A DNA stretch of 64,000 bases from Nodosilinea sp. FACHB-141 (GTDB lineage: Bacteria; Cyanobacteriota; Cyanobacteriia; Phormidesmidales; Phormidesmidaceae), in contig NZ_JACJPP010000021.1 in the NCBI RefSeq assembly GCF_014696135.1, positions 186,001-250,000 of the forward strand, given 5' to 3'. A model generated the notes under the pieces. That model searched no databases. It worked only from the letters and a program-made list of their open reading frames with translations, and had not been told where the DNA came from. This document shows positions 50,682 to 61,011 of this stretch, in pieces. The position numbers were made by a program, and so were the translations under genes. The first letter of the stretch is position 1. Each line of letters begins with the position of its first letter.

Positions 50682-50745
50682 AATGCGATTCAGCCTCGGT
50701 TGAATTCTGCCTGCATTCCTTCTGCCACTGGTTGGGCCTAATTCC

Positions 50746-51900
50746 ATGAGCGAGTACAGTATTTTCACCTCTGAGTCGGTGTCTGAAGGCCATCCCGACA
50801 AAATGGCCGACCAGATTTCCGATGCCGTTTTGGATGCCATTCTCAAAGAAGACCTGCATGCCCGAGTAGCGGTCGAAACCTTAGTTAAGACCGGCATGGC
50901 CGTCATAGCTGGGGAAGTGCGCACCAACACCTATGTCGATCTAGAAGACATTGTCCGCAATGTAATTCTGGCCATTGGCTACGACAGCTCCGATGTAGGC
51001 TTTGACGGAGCCTCCTGCGCGGTGCTTAACGCCATTGGCAAACAGTCCTCTGACATCGCCATGGGCGTCGATGTGGCCACCGACAAAGATCTGGGCGCAG
51101 GCGACCAGGGGTTGATGTTTGGCTACGCCACCAACGAAACCGATACCCTTATGCCCGCCCCAATTTACTACGCCCACCGGCTGGTAGAGCGGCAGGCCTA
51201 CCTGCGTAAACACGGCGTGTTGCCCTGGCTGCGCCCCGATGCCAAGAGCCAGATTACCCTGCGCTACGAGCATCTAAAACCGGTGGCGGTGGAAGCGGTG
51301 GTGCTCTCGACCCAGCACGACCCCGATATTTCTCAAGCTGACATCCGCGAAGCGGTGATGGAAGAAATCATTAAACCGGTGCTGCCCAACAGCTGGCTCC
51401 ACGCCGATACCCAATATCACATCAACCCCACAGGGCAGTTCATCATTGGCGGCCCCGTCGGCGACTGCGGCCTCACCGGGCGCAAAATTATTGTTGATAC
51501 CTACGGCGGCATGGCTCGCCATGGTGGCGGCGCATTCTCGGGCAAAGATCCCACCAAGGTCGATCGCTCGGCGGCCTATGCCGGGCGCTATGTTGCTAAA
51601 AATATTGTGGCGGCGGGCCTAGCCGAGCGCTGCGAAATTCAGGTCTCCTACGCTATCGGAGTGGCTCAGCCCACCTCGATCTCAATTAACACCTTTGGCA
51701 CGGGCAAGATTTCTGACGGGGCGATCGCAGAGCTAGTGCGCAAACACTTTGACCTGCGCCCCCAGGGCTTAATCGACATGCTCGATCTGCGTCGCCCAAT
51801 TTATCAGCAGACGGCTGCCTACGGCCACTTTGGTCGCGAGCTGCCCGACTTCACCTGGGAAAAAACCGACAGAGCTGACCTGCTCAAGACCGCTCTTTAG
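50746..51900 (+). CDS. metK: S-adenosylmethionine synthetase
   Basis: Product of 384 aa making SAM from ATP and methionine. Signature segments are [37 protein letters not shown] and the P-loop-like [16 protein letters not shown]. The sequence tracks the proteobacterial type closely ([75 protein letters not shown]). The usual cyanobacterial enzyme, about 415 aa, differs in the region after residue 95. This suggests replacement by transfer. A strong terminator follows. Confidence 0.95.
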   Translation: MSEYSIFTSESVSEGHPDKMADQISDAVLDAILKEDLHARVAVETLVKTGMAVIAGEVRTNTYVDLEDIVRNVILAIGYDSSDVGFDGASCAVLNAIGKQSSDIAMGVDVATDKDLGAGDQGLMFGYATNETDTLMPAPIYYAHRLVERQAYLRKHGVLPWLRPDAKSQITLRYEHLKPVAVEAVVLSTQHDPDISQADIREAVMEEIIKPVLPNSWLHADTQYHINPTGQFIIGGPVGDCGLTGRKIIVDTYGGMARHGGGAFSGKDPTKVDRSAAYAGRYVAKNIVAAGLAERCEIQVSYAIGVAQPTSISINTFGTGKISDGAIAELVRKHFDLRPQGLIDMLDLRRPIYQQTAAYGHFGRELPDFTWEKTDRADLLKTAL

Positions 51901-51923
51901 AGCCCGGCTCAAGCGGGTAGGAC

Positions 51924-51966
51924 ACAAAGGCGGGGGGCGGTCAGTTTGACCGCCCCCCGCCTTTGT
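51924..51966. terminator. Bidirectional terminator between metK and FHA gene
   Basis: A 20-base-pair perfect stem (51924-51943 with 51947-51966) has a 3-base loop and ends AAAGG/CCTTT, so each strand sees a short T-run. It separates convergent genes. Confidence 0.9.
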
Positions 51967-52000
51967 AATTGCGTTCCTAAACTGAGAAAACCTTCACCTT

Positions 52001-52447
52001 CTACTGGTTGATGACGGTGGTTTGGTGGGGCAGAGCGCGTTCTTCGTCGTGGGGCTCGCTCTGGGTGCCGTGGTCGTGGTCTTTAAGGTCTTCGGTGCGG
52101 CGACGGCTGAGCAATTCCTTGAGGGGGTCGCGCTTTTCTTCAGACATGTGAATTTGAATGTTAGGCCCCGATCGCGCCAGGCGAATCACAATGCCATCTT
52201 CTACAGGGACTTCGGTAATGCGACGACCATCGAGATAGGTACCGTTGGTACCGATGCTTTTCACCGCCCAGCCATTGTCGGTGCGGTGAATTTCAACGTG
52301 GTGGCGAGAGACCACAGCGCTGTATAGAACCACGTTATTATCGGTCGATCGACCAATGCGAATCACCGATTCTTGATCAAAAGACCAGCTCTGCACTGGA
52401 GTTTTGTGGAGAGGATGGAGCAGCGAGAGGGTAATCACATTACTCAA
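52001..52447 (-). CDS. FHA domain protein
   Basis: Product of 148 aa. The forkhead-associated phosphothreonine-binding fold is shown by IRIGRSTDNNVVLYSAVVSRHHVEI and NGTYLDGRRI; the Arg, Ser-Arg-His and Asn-Gly motifs are intact. The C-terminal third is charged and likely disordered. The start codon is probably TTG at 52447, with AGGGA about 10 bases upstream. It binds phosphorylated partners; a Ser/Thr kinase partner is not in the window. Confidence 0.88.
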   Translation of the reverse strand: MSNVITLSLLHPLHKTPVQSWSFDQESVIRIGRSTDNNVVLYSAVVSRHHVEIHRTDNGWAVKSIGTNGTYLDGRRITEVPVEDGIVIRLARSGPNIQIHMSEEKRDPLKELLSRRRTEDLKDHDHGTQSEPHDEERALPHQTTVINQ

Positions 52448-52632
52448 TCAAAAACGATCCCTGTAGTGTCTAATCATAGAAGAGTCTGACGAAGCCCAAC
52501 CCCCATTTTAGGATTCTCAGCCGCTGACGGTCGGCAGACGCCATTTATCTCCAGGACTGTCGAGCAGCCTGCTTAGATAATAGTTCAGCACCGCAGCAAT
52601 TCAGAGAGGAGTGAAACCCCTGGTTGAAAGCT

Positions 52633-53388
52633 TTAGTTAGGGACCATTGCTGCCAAGTCAAGGTCGCCCACCGCTGAGCGATCGAGCAGCCAGCGCAGTT
52701 CTCCCTGGGGGCGTACCATCCGGGAGGGATAGGCCTCGTCGTCGCCATCGGTCGCAAAGACTTGGCTTAGGGCAGCCTGCTTGTCGGACCCGGCCACCAA
52801 AAACATGACCCGGTGGCTGTGGTTAATCAGCGGGGCGGTAAAGGTGAGGCGAGGGTCGATGCCCTTTTGGCCCACGGTAATCAAGCGATCGTTGACCCCC
52901 AGCGCCTCGGTGTGGGGAAAGAGGGAGGCCGTGTGGCCGTCATCGCCCATACCCAACAAAATGAGGTCAAAGCGGGGCACCTGATCGGGGCCAAGGCCCT
53001 GAAGCCCGCCAAAAATCGACTTGACCATCGCCTCGTACTGGCGGGCCGAGGCCGCTGGATCCCCCTCTAGGGTAGGGGCATAGAGAATGTGATCGGGTGG
53101 AATGGGTACCCGGTCGAGCCAGGCAGCCTTGGCCATGCCCCCGTTGCTATCGGGGTGGTCGAGGGGCACATAGCGCTCGTCACCCCAAAAAATGTAGAGT
53201 TTTTCCCAGGGCAGATCTTGCTCGGCCAGGCCGCTGTAGAGGGGTTTGGGGGTGCTGCCACCAGCCAGGGCCAGGGTGCAGTAATCGTGGTCGGCTACGG
53301 CGCTGTGGATGGCCTCGACCACCAGGGCTAGGGCCCGCTGCACCAGGGCAGGCTTGTCGGACAAGATCTCAAGCTGCGGCGCGGTCAT
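52633..53388 (-). CDS. pgl: 6-Phosphogluconolactonase
   Basis: Product of 251 aa hydrolysing 6-phosphogluconolactone in the oxidative pentose phosphate pathway. Family motifs are TLALAGGSTPKPLY, FWGDERYVPLDHPDSN and DLILLGMGDDGHTASLFPHT. Length standard. It stands alone on the minus strand. Confidence 0.95.
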   Translation of the reverse strand: MTAPQLEILSDKPALVQRALALVVEAIHSAVADHDYCTLALAGGSTPKPLYSGLAEQDLPWEKLYIFWGDERYVPLDHPDSNGGMAKAAWLDRVPIPPDHILYAPTLEGDPAASARQYEAMVKSIFGGLQGLGPDQVPRFDLILLGMGDDGHTASLFPHTEALGVNDRLITVGQKGIDPRLTFTAPLINHSHRVMFLVAGSDKQAALSQVFATDGDDEAYPSRMVRPQGELRWLLDRSAVGDLDLAAMVPN

Positions 53389-53614
53389 AGGCAGGGGTTA
53401 CCAAATAGGGGTTCTAGCGGGTCTTGGGGGCTAGATGTTAGAACGTTTTGATTGTTTCTCACCAGCAGACTAACGTAGTTATTACCCTGGCGCCGATGGC
53501 TTAAGCTTTAATTTTGAAGCCAGAACTCAATCAGGTGAAGGCCTTGGTTGACAAGCCGCCCAAAACCTTGAAAGCTTACGGTTAGCTCTGTACCCTGCGA
53601 TCGCATCTTGCCCC

Positions 53615-53917
53615 ATGCAACTGACCCCCCAGGAAAAAGACAAGCTGCTAATTTTTACCGCTGCCCTGGTGGCCGAACGCCGTAAAGACCGCGGACTGAA
53701 GCTCAACCATCCCGAGGCCGTTGCCTACATTTCTGCGGCCATTTTGGAGGGGGCGCGCGATGGGCGCACTGTGGCCGACCTAATGAGCTACGGCACTACC
53801 TTGCTTAGCCGAGCCGAGGTCATGGATGGAGTGGCGGAGATGATTCACGACGTGCAGGTGGAGGCTACCTTCCCCGACGGCACCAAGCTAGTTACTGTTC
53901 ACGAACCCATTCGGTAG
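53615..53917 (+). CDS. ureA: Urease gamma subunit
   Basis: Product of 100 aa, matching UreA end to end ([40 protein letters not shown] and the [16 protein letters not shown]-terminus). It starts a tight three-gene run with an S41 peptidase and ureB. UreC, the catalytic subunit, is not in this window. Confidence 0.97.
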   Translation: MQLTPQEKDKLLIFTAALVAERRKDRGLKLNHPEAVAYISAAILEGARDGRTVADLMSYGTTLLSRAEVMDGVAEMIHDVQVEATFPDGTKLVTVHEPIR

Positions 53918-53925
53918 GGCAATCC

Positions 53926-54984
53926 ATGGCTGTTTCTGGCTCTAACCCAGGGGATATTGTGCTAGATGCTGAGGCGATCGAGGCCGTGCTGGGAGCCCTG
54001 GTCACCCAGCTCGATGCCTACGTGTTTCCAGAGGTGGCAGAAAAAATTCAGAACGACCTTGAGCAGCGCTTAGAGGCAGGAGGTTACGGCGACTTGACTG
54101 GCGGGCAGCAGCTGGCCGATACGCTAACGGCTCAGCTTCAGCAGATGAGCGGCGATCGCAACCTGCGCCTGCATTTCAGCCCTGCCCCTTTGCCCCACCT
54201 GGAGCCTGACACAGCGCCCGACGCCGCCGAGATCGAGCGCCAGTACCAGGCCAGTCGTCGCCGCAATTTTGACTTCAATAAAGTTGAGCGTCTGCCGGGC
54301 AACGTAGGCTACATTCAGCTTTTTAGCTTTGAGCCGCCAGAGTTTGCCGGCGCCACCCTGGCCGCTGCCATGACCCTGGTGGCCCATACCGACGCCCTCA
54401 TCTTTGACCTGCGCCACAACCAGGGGGGCTCCCCAGCTACAGTGGCGCTGCTGTGCAGCTATCTACTTCCCGCCCATCCACCCGTTCACCTCAACGACTT
54501 GTACTGGAGCGAGACCGACGAAACCCACCAGTGGTGGACGGTGCCCTACGTGCCGGGGCAGCGCTACCTCGACAAGCCCGTCTTTGCCCTCACTAGCCCT
54601 GAGACCTTTTCGGCGGCGGAGGAATTTGCCTACAACCTGCAAGTGCTGAAGCGCGGAGCCGTGGTGGGCGAAACCACGCGCGGCGGGGCTAACCCAGGGC
54701 GGGGCTTTCGCCTGCACGACCACTTTTGGGTGTTTATGCCCACGGGCCAGGCGATCAACCCCACCACCGGCAGAAACTGGGACGGTACAGGGGTGGTTCC
54801 TACCGTCAAGGTGCCGGCAGAAACCGCCCTCGATACGGCCCATTTGATGGCCCTCAACCACCTGCTAGAGGCTGAGCCTGAGGGCGTGGCTCGCCGTGAG
54901 CTAGAGGAAACCCTGCCCAGAGTTGAGCGATCGCTTCAGCAAAAGCGCCAAGACTTAATTGCCAACCTAGGAGGCCCGTCATGA
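53926..54984 (+). CDS. S41 family (C-terminal-processing/IRBP-like) peptidase inside urease genes
   Basis: Product of 352 aa. The N-terminal 100 residues form a helical bundle as in IRBP-type S41 proteins. The core has [35 protein letters not shown] and [20 protein letters not shown] with the nucleophile at Ser229, then [18 protein letters not shown]. No signal peptide is present, so it appears cytoplasmic. It lies eight bases after ureA, and its stop overlaps the ureB start by four bases, so it is expressed with urease subunits. A role in urease maturation or turnover would be inference. Confidence 0.9.
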   Translation: MAVSGSNPGDIVLDAEAIEAVLGALVTQLDAYVFPEVAEKIQNDLEQRLEAGGYGDLTGGQQLADTLTAQLQQMSGDRNLRLHFSPAPLPHLEPDTAPDAAEIERQYQASRRRNFDFNKVERLPGNVGYIQLFSFEPPEFAGATLAAAMTLVAHTDALIFDLRHNQGGSPATVALLCSYLLPAHPPVHLNDLYWSETDETHQWWTVPYVPGQRYLDKPVFALTSPETFSAAEEFAYNLQVLKRGAVVGETTRGGANPGRGFRLHDHFWVFMPTGQAINPTTGRNWDGTGVVPTVKVPAETALDTAHLMALNHLLEAEPEGVARRELEETLPRVERSLQQKRQDLIANLGGPS

Positions 54985-55286
54985 TTCCCGGAGAACTATT
55001 GCCCGCCGAGGGCGAAATTGAGCTGAACGCGGGCAAAGAGACGGTAACGCTGGCGGTGGCCAATACGGGCGATCGCCCCATTCAGGTTGGCTCCCACTTT
55101 CACTTTTTTGAGGTGAATGCGGCGCTGAGCTTCGACCGCGACCAGGCCCGGGGTATGCGGCTCGATATTCCTGCCGGTACCGCCGTGCGCTTTGAGCCGG
55201 GCGATGAGCGCGACGTAACTTTGGTGCCGTTGGCTGGGGAGCGACGGGTCTACGGGTTTAATGCCCAGGTCGAAGGGGCACTGTAG
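54981..55286 (+). CDS. ureB: Urease beta subunit
   Basis: Product of 101 aa. The UreB motifs are [39 protein letters not shown] and [16 protein letters not shown]. The ATG overlaps the S41 peptidase stop (ATGA), and GGAGG lies six bases before it. No ureC follows; the next gene is a PIN toxin on the other strand. Confidence 0.97.
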   Translation: MIPGELLPAEGEIELNAGKETVTLAVANTGDRPIQVGSHFHFFEVNAALSFDRDQARGMRLDIPAGTAVRFEPGDERDVTLVPLAGERRVYGFNAQVEGAL

Positions 55287-55520
55287 TCCCTAATTGTAGG
55301 CATTTACCATGATGAAGATACTCGGGTTATCTCCCCTGCCTCCTTTAGAAAAATGGGGTAAACAATTGTGCTTGTGATGGCGGATATTGGGGAATTTTCT
55401 GCAAGATGACCTGATTGTTGACCTTCCCCATGCCTCACGGCTCTGTTGGAGCTTTAAAGGCATAGGGAAGGCGATTTGAGGAAGAATTAATGATCGAAAT
55501 CAGCGGTGGTAGACAGCCTT

Positions 55521-55545
55521 GGGAACACATCAGCATTGTGTTCCC
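55521..55545. terminator. Nine-base-pair hairpin between ureB and vapC
   Basis: GGGAACACA (55521-55529) and TGTGTTCCC (55537-55545) form a perfect stem with a 7-base loop between two convergent genes. There is no T-run. The surrounding 286-base gap also holds a 25-codon frame (ATG at 55490, with GAGGA upstream) that I do not regard as a supported gene. Confidence 0.4.
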
Positions 55546-55572
55546 ATCACCACGCAGCGTTAGCTAGAGACG

Positions 55573-55962
55573 CTAATCCAAGCACTGAAATCCCTTTTCT
55601 CCCTTCAACTTACCGTCGAAGCTTGCGGTTTCTGTACAACCCGCCTGCCGAGAGACGGCTCCAATCAGGTAATCAGAAAAATCTGCTTTGCCCTGTTTAT
55701 ATCGCTGAAGGGCTTGGTCAAGGGTTGAACGGTTTTCAAACTCAAAGGCAGCGCTGTGGAGCATTGCCTCTAGAATATCGACCACTTCAGTTTTCTGAAA
55801 GCGATATTTGGCGCCTCTAAGCACCCAAACGAGTTCGCACAAAACGATGTTGGCAATAAAGCAGGGTTGGTTTTGCTGAATGACCTCAGAGGCTTGCTGC
55901 CATTGCGGCTCGTGGTCACGGGTAAGGTAGCGAACCAGGATGTTGGTATCAAGCCCAATCAT
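55573..55962 (-). CDS. vapC: VapC-type PIN-domain toxin
   Basis: Product of 129 aa from the ATG at 55962 (MIGLDTNILVRYLTRD). PIN ribonuclease acidic residues appear as Asp in GLDTN, Glu in LCELVWVL, and Asp in DFSDYLIG and ASFDGKL. It overlaps the antitoxin gene by 14 bases. It probably cleaves RNA when the antitoxin is lost. Confidence 0.88.
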   Translation of the reverse strand: MIGLDTNILVRYLTRDHEPQWQQASEVIQQNQPCFIANIVLCELVWVLRGAKYRFQKTEVVDILEAMLHSAAFEFENRSTLDQALQRYKQGKADFSDYLIGAVSRQAGCTETASFDGKLKGEKGFQCLD

Positions 55963-56194
55963 TAGCTCCCTCAGAAACGGCAGCATCCATGTCATCTTGG
56001 GTAGCGGGGGAGGTATTAGGCCGACGCAGGATGCCTGACAAGGTTTCTATGGCAACGGTGAGGGGAAAGATTTTGACCTGGCCGCTTTCGTCAATGACGA
56101 ACTCGACCCGACTGCCGCTGACGAGTTTGAGATGCTGCCGAATTTCGTCAGGCAAAGTTATCTGCCCAGTGTCGGTGACAGTGGTGCTGAACAT
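55949..56194 (-). CDS. vapB: AbrB/MazE-type antitoxin
   Basis: Product of 81 aa. The N-terminal swapped-hairpin DNA-binding domain reads TTVTDTGQITLPDEIRQHLKLVSGSRVEFVID. The C-terminal part is flexible and would cover the toxin. It is upstream of and overlapping the PIN toxin gene, the usual order, and probably represses its own promoter. Confidence 0.85.
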   Translation of the reverse strand: MFSTTVTDTGQITLPDEIRQHLKLVSGSRVEFVIDESGQVKIFPLTVAIETLSGILRRPNTSPATQDDMDAAVSEGANDWA

Positions 56195-56306
56195 AGCGAA
56201 AAGAGGGAGGTTTACTACTATTTTAGTGGAGCTTTAGTGAAGCCAGCCGGAGAGGCAAGGGCCTTGGTCAGGCCCATGATGTAGAGGGGTGATTGAGTGA
56301 ATAACG

Positions 56307-59108
56307 CTAGTCCCTCACGACTTTGCCTCGGATGCGGCGGTAGATTTTTTCGGCTTCGACCCAGACAAACAGCAGGGTGCTAAAGCCAAAGCAGATCAGC
56401 AGTTCGAAGGAACTAAGCAGGTGGGTGCCAAAGAAATTCCGCAGGGGCTCTACGTAGATCAGCATGAGCTGGAGCACGCAGGTGAGAAGCACAGCCCCCA
56501 GCACAAAGGGGTTTGACCAGGGCGACATCTCTATCGTGAGGCGACTGCCAGAGCGCACGGCGATCGCATGGCCCATCTGAGCCAGACAGAGGGTAGTAAA
56601 CACCATCGTCTTCCAGCGATCGGGGTCGCCGCCCTGCTGGGCGTGCTGGTAGGCCCACACCATCATCGACACCGAGATAATGGCAAACACAATGCCTATG
56701 CGCAGCATATAGGCCCCTAGCCCACGGGCAAAAATGCCCTCCTGGGGGTCGTGGGGCGGCTGCTCCATCACGTCGGGTTCGGCGGGTTCTACCGCCAGGG
56801 CCAGGGCCGGGAAGCCGTCAGTGACCAGGTTCATCCACAAAATTTGCAGCGGGCTCAGGGGCACATCCAAAATCGGTAGCAGCAGCGGCGAGAGGGCAAT
56901 GGTAAGCAGTTCGCCAATGTTAGAGCCGAGAATGTATTTCACAAACCGGCGAATGTTGGTGTAGACCACCCGACCCTCTTCGGTGGCGGCGACGATGGTG
57001 GCAAAGTTGTCGTCGAGCAACACCATGTCACTGGCCTCTTTGCTCACGTCGGTGCCGGTAATGCCCATAGCAATGCCAATTTCGGCCTGTTTGAGGGCTG
57101 GGGCATCGTTGACGCCATCGCCGGTCATGGCGACGATTTGGTGGTCTTTTTGCAGAGCTTTGACAATGCGGAGCTTGTGCTCAGGCGACACTCGGGCGTA
57201 GATATTGACCTCTTTGACCACGGCCTCTAGCTCGGCCTGGCTCATGGCTTCCAGCTCAGCGCCGCTGAGAGAGCGAGCATCGGCATCGGCAATGCCCAGG
57301 TCTTGGGCGATCGCCATAGCGGTCAGCTGGTGGTCGCCGGTAATCATCATGGGGCGAATGCCAGCGACCCGACAACGCTGCACCGCCACCCGCACCTCGG
57401 GCCGCAGGGCGTCGATCATGCCCACCAGGCCCAGCCACACTAGATCTCGCTCGGCCAGATCGGGGTCGCCCTCATTGGGCACGGTGGTGATGGAGCGATA
57501 GGCAAAGCCCAGTACCCGCAACCCCTGGGCAGCCATAGCAGCACTGTCGGCCAGAATGCGCGATCGCGTCTCCTGATCCAGCTCAAACTGCTCTGTCCCC
57601 TTCAGGCCGCTGGTGCAGCATTCAAGCAGCATTTCTGGCGATCCCTTGGCCAGCATGAGGTAGGGGGCGTTAGCCAGGGCTTTGGGCAGGGTCAGATCGG
57701 CGGCGAGGGCATGTACGCCGCTAAACACCACGCTCATGCGCTTGCGCTCTGACGAAAAGGGAAACTCTACGACCCGCTGCAATTCGTGGCCCAGGCGATG
57801 GCGATCGAGGCCGCTTTTAGCCGCCATCACTACCAGGGCTCCCTCGGTGGGGTCGCCCATGATTGCCCAATCGCCCCCCTCCTTTTGCAGCACAGAATCG
57901 TTGCACAGCAGACCGTCTACCAGCAGCAGACCAACGTCGGTTACCTGGCGAGGGTCTAACGGCTGCCCTTCACTGACAAACTCACCCTCAGGGGCGTAAC
58001 CCTCCCCAGTAATTTGCAGCGATTGGGAGAGGGTGCGCACCCGCTGCACCACCATTTTGTTTTGGGTTAAGGTGCCGGTTTTGTCAGAGCAAATCGTGGT
58101 GACAGAGCCCAGGGTTTCCACCGCAGGCAGGCGACGAATGAGGGCCTGGCGGCGCACCATGCGCTGGGTGCCAATCGCTAGGGTGACGGTAATCACCGCC
58201 GGCAGGCCTTCGGGCACCACCGCCACGGCCATACTTAGGGCCACCTCTAGCAGACGTTCAAAGGCTCCCCAACCGCCAAAAAACACGCCAGCGCCTACGA
58301 CGATCGCCACTAGGGTCAGCGACCCGCTAACCAGCACATTGCCCAACTGGGTCATACGCTGCTGTAGCGGAGTGGGCTCGGTTTCAACCCCTTGCAGCAT
58401 GGCGGCAATGCGGCCCAGCTCGGTTTTCATGCCGGTGCCGGTTACCAGTACGCGACCTCGGCCCTGCGCTACCTCCGTGCCCTGAAACACCAGGTTCTTG
58501 CGATCGGCTAGGCTTGTATCAGCCGCCAGGGTGCGAGTAGCCTGTTTGTTGACCCCTTGGGCTTCGCCGGTCAGGGCAGACTCGCGCAGCTGAAGGTTGC
58601 TGGCCTCTAGCAGACGACCGTCGGCAGCCACCTGGTCACCGGCTTCGAGCAGCATAATGTCGCCGGGCACGAGATCTTGGGAGGGCACCTCTTGCAGGCG
58701 TCCGTCGCGCTGCACCCGCACGCTGGGCGACGCCATTTGCTTCAGGGCAGCTAGGGCTTTCTCAGCCCGGCTCTCTTGCAGATAGCCCAGCACGCCATTG
58801 AGAATGACGATCGCAAAAATCGCGATCGCATCCTTAGGAAATTCTTGATCTCTATAGGAGAGCACCCCCGACACTACCGCCACCGCCATCAACATCAGCA
58901 GCATGATGTTAGTGAACTGGTCGAGCAGAATGCGCCAGGCGGGGCGGCCGCCAATTTCTTCTAGCTCGTTGGGGCCGTACTTTTGGCGGCGATCGAGCAC
59001 CGCTTGAGCCGTAAGGCCGGTATCGTCGTTGCTGTCTAACTGACGCAAAGCCTGGTCGATACCAACCGTATGCCAGGCGGTCGTAGAGGCTGGGGAAAGG
59101 TCATTCAT
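56307..59108 (-). CDS. pacL: P-type Ca2+/cation-transporting ATPase (PacL-like)
   Basis: Product of 933 aa of the P2-type ATPase group. It has the phosphorylation motif [25 protein letters not shown] in the actuator, [15 protein letters not shown] in helix 4, [21 protein letters not shown] in the P domain and about ten membrane segments. The C-terminal helices end [14 protein letters not shown]. Calcium export is likely by similarity to PacL, though Na+/K+ types share this plan. Confidence 0.93.
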   Translation of the reverse strand: MNDLSPASTTAWHTVGIDQALRQLDSNDDTGLTAQAVLDRRQKYGPNELEEIGGRPAWRILLDQFTNIMLLMLMAVAVVSGVLSYRDQEFPKDAIAIFAIVILNGVLGYLQESRAEKALAALKQMASPSVRVQRDGRLQEVPSQDLVPGDIMLLEAGDQVAADGRLLEASNLQLRESALTGEAQGVNKQATRTLAADTSLADRKNLVFQGTEVAQGRGRVLVTGTGMKTELGRIAAMLQGVETEPTPLQQRMTQLGNVLVSGSLTLVAIVVGAGVFFGGWGAFERLLEVALSMAVAVVPEGLPAVITVTLAIGTQRMVRRQALIRRLPAVETLGSVTTICSDKTGTLTQNKMVVQRVRTLSQSLQITGEGYAPEGEFVSEGQPLDPRQVTDVGLLLVDGLLCNDSVLQKEGGDWAIMGDPTEGALVVMAAKSGLDRHRLGHELQRVVEFPFSSERKRMSVVFSGVHALAADLTLPKALANAPYLMLAKGSPEMLLECCTSGLKGTEQFELDQETRSRILADSAAMAAQGLRVLGFAYRSITTVPNEGDPDLAERDLVWLGLVGMIDALRPEVRVAVQRCRVAGIRPMMITGDHQLTAMAIAQDLGIADADARSLSGAELEAMSQAELEAVVKEVNIYARVSPEHKLRIVKALQKDHQIVAMTGDGVNDAPALKQAEIGIAMGITGTDVSKEASDMVLLDDNFATIVAATEEGRVVYTNIRRFVKYILGSNIGELLTIALSPLLLPILDVPLSPLQILWMNLVTDGFPALALAVEPAEPDVMEQPPHDPQEGIFARGLGAYMLRIGIVFAIISVSMMVWAYQHAQQGGDPDRWKTMVFTTLCLAQMGHAIAVRSGSRLTIEMSPWSNPFVLGAVLLTCVLQLMLIYVEPLRNFFGTHLLSSFELLICFGFSTLLFVWVEAEKIYRRIRGKVVRD

Positions 59109-59234
59109 ACAACGCTACCGGCTACGTTGAATCTATGGCTCTAATGGTATAGCTTTGGCCAGAGCTATGAAACTGGGCACAAAGATTGATTTTGAGTGAT
59201 TTTGGCACATAGCGCAGGGGCTTACCGAAGGCTA

Positions 59235-60038
59235 ATGAAACCTATTCGAATTATTCTGAGGCAATTCGCGAAGCGACCTCTCCAGAAAACGCTGCTGCTG
59301 CTGCTGCCCCTGCTACTGAGCGGCTGCCTGCGCTACGACCTCACCCTGCGCTTTGACCACCAGAGCCACGGCCAACTATCGCAGACGATTGCTCTGAGCG
59401 ATCGCGGTGCCGCCCTGGCCCAGCCCACCCTCGAACCTTGGCTGGAGGATCTGAAGGTGCGATCGCGCCCCCTCGGTGGCCAACTCAGCCAAAGCCCGCA
59501 GGCTATTACCCTCACTGTGCCCTTTGGTACCGCCGCCGACCTGGGCGATCGCTTTCAGCAGCTCTTTGCTAGTGCCACCGACTCAGATATTGAATCCGTC
59601 CCTGCCGAAGAACTGTCCCTCCCAGACCGTCCTACCTACCTACAACTGCCCGGCTGGGAGCCTGTCCCCTTTACCTTAGACATCGACCAAACCAACTGGC
59701 TGCTGGCCAGCCGCACCCACCTCACCTACACCCTCGACCTGAGCCAGCTACCCCCCAACCAGGATGATTCGGCTGATTTGGCCCCTTGGGCTGACCTGCA
59801 CTTTCGGCTGCAAGTGCCCTGGGGCCTAGCCCAACTTGCTCCTACTGCCACCCCTCCTACCCAGCAAGACGCCACCGGAGCCACTTGGCAGCTTGAGCCA
59901 GGCCAGATCACCTCTATTGATGCCACCTTTTGGTTGCCCAACGCGATCGCCCTCGGCACCCTCGGCATAACAGCCCTAGTGCTCGCTGGCTATGGCCTCC
60001 GCTATCGCATCTTCAAACCCAAGATCCCCACCCCCTAA
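59235..60038 (+). CDS. DUF3153 lipoprotein
   Basis: Product of 267 aa from the ATG at 59235. The lipobox LLSGC places the lipidated cysteine at residue 31, followed by LRYDLTLRFDHQSHGQLSQTI. A C-terminal membrane helix (about 240-262) precedes a short basic tail. DUF3153 proteins occur mainly in cyanobacteria and have no known function. Confidence 0.85.
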   Translation: MKPIRIILRQFAKRPLQKTLLLLLPLLLSGCLRYDLTLRFDHQSHGQLSQTIALSDRGAALAQPTLEPWLEDLKVRSRPLGGQLSQSPQAITLTVPFGTAADLGDRFQQLFASATDSDIESVPAEELSLPDRPTYLQLPGWEPVPFTLDIDQTNWLLASRTHLTYTLDLSQLPPNQDDSADLAPWADLHFRLQVPWGLAQLAPTATPPTQQDATGATWQLEPGQITSIDATFWLPNAIALGTLGITALVLAGYGLRYRIFKPKIPTP

Positions 60039-60232
60039 GCAAGCCCTCACCCTTTTTCCTTCGACTTCATAGAGCCGCTAGGCCAACAGAACCCAAACTC
60101 CCTCACCTTCCCCATCTTCCTCATCTCTTGACTTTATTCACCTCTCATTTCCTAAAAACCTTTACCCAAAAACAAAACTTGCCTGGTTAAATAGACCTAG
60201 CGATTTTGACTAGCGATGGGAGGCCCAGAGCC
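60039..60232 (+). other. C/T-rich spacer before the LapA-like gene
   Basis: The stretch 60050-60130 is C/T-rich (CTCACCTTCCCCATCTTCCTCATC), like the leaders elsewhere in the window. GGGAGG at 60218-60223 is a good Shine-Dalgarno for the ATG at 60233. Confidence 0.5.
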
Positions 60233-60580
60233 ATGAGGCAGATAAATTTCGTCGTTATCTTTGTGATTGCCCTAGCCCTGGTGCTATTTGGCATTGAGAA
60301 CACTGAGCGGGTACTAATTCACATTGCTCCTGGCCTGGATGTAGAAGCTCCGCTGTGCGTCGAGCTAATTATGGCTATGGGCATCGGCGCGGTGTTTGCC
60401 TGGGTGTTTAGCGTTTGGGCGCAGGTGCAAGGCTACATGTCCTTTGGCAAGCAGGTGCAGCAGCGCGAAATTCGCATTCAGGAACTGGAGCAGGACGTGC
60501 AGCGCTATCAGGTCAAGCTCGAAGAACAGAGCCTGCTGCTGCCCGCCGCTCAGGTCGAAGATGGGGAAGCAGTTGCTTAG
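60233..60580 (+). CDS. LapA/DUF1049 domain membrane protein
   Basis: Product of 115 aa. Two membrane segments (FVVIFVIALALVLFGIENTERVLIH and LIMAMGIGAVFAWVFSVW) are followed by a coiled coil (QQREIRIQELEQDVQRYQVKLEEQ). This is the LapA plan, linked in Escherichia coli to lipopolysaccharide assembly. It begins with GGGAGG nine bases upstream. Confidence 0.85.
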   Translation: MRQINFVVIFVIALALVLFGIENTERVLIHIAPGLDVEAPLCVELIMAMGIGAVFAWVFSVWAQVQGYMSFGKQVQQREIRIQELEQDVQRYQVKLEEQSLLLPAAQVEDGEAVA

Positions 60581-60668
60581 GTAAGGCCAGCGGAGCCGGA
60601 GGGGTAGGCAAGATCGTCATTGACCTCAGTTGTTATGATTTAGCTGATGTTGTGCTAGAAAAAGCGTC

Positions 60669-60926
60669 ATGATGTCTAGCGACGATGACCCTACTCAGAT
60701 TGCTCAACGCTCACCCCTCAGGTGGGCCTCGCGGTTTGCCGGGGGTGCTGCCCTAGGCGCTTTGCTAGTTGCGCTGCCGCTCTCCTACGGCTCTCCATTC
60801 AGCCTTGAGCCAATACAAATCGCCAAGGCCGGTTTCGTGATCCTCGGGTGCGGGGCAACGGCGACAATCTGGGGCCAGGCGGTAATCAATGCGGTAATAG
60901 AGTCGTTAGGTAAAACGGGCCTTTGA
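60669..60926 (+). CDS. Small two-helix membrane protein
   Basis: Product of 85 aa, unrecognised. Two hydrophobic stretches (FAGGAALGALLVALPLSYG and KAGFVILGCGATATIWGQAVI) suggest a hairpin in the membrane. The start may be the first or second ATG (MMSSDD). It lies between the LapA-like gene and scpA on the same strand. Confidence 0.7.
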   Translation: MMSSDDDPTQIAQRSPLRWASRFAGGAALGALLVALPLSYGSPFSLEPIQIAKAGFVILGCGATATIWGQAVINAVIESLGKTGL

Positions 60927-61011
60927 GCTATCATGGGCCGATAGCCGCGTCATGGCGACTTAGACAGCGGGGGCTGTCTAGCGATCTCTAAGCTTTTGCA
61001 CCGCCCGATCT

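Noticed and set aside
50611-50745. Possible SAM riboswitch before metK
   Set aside because: The leader is short and none of the conserved SAM-I or SAM-II/SAH core sequences is visible.
55490-55567. 25-codon frame with a reasonable Shine-Dalgarno between ureB and vapC
   Set aside because: Too short, overlaps a hairpin, and resembles nothing known; it is not the start of ureC.
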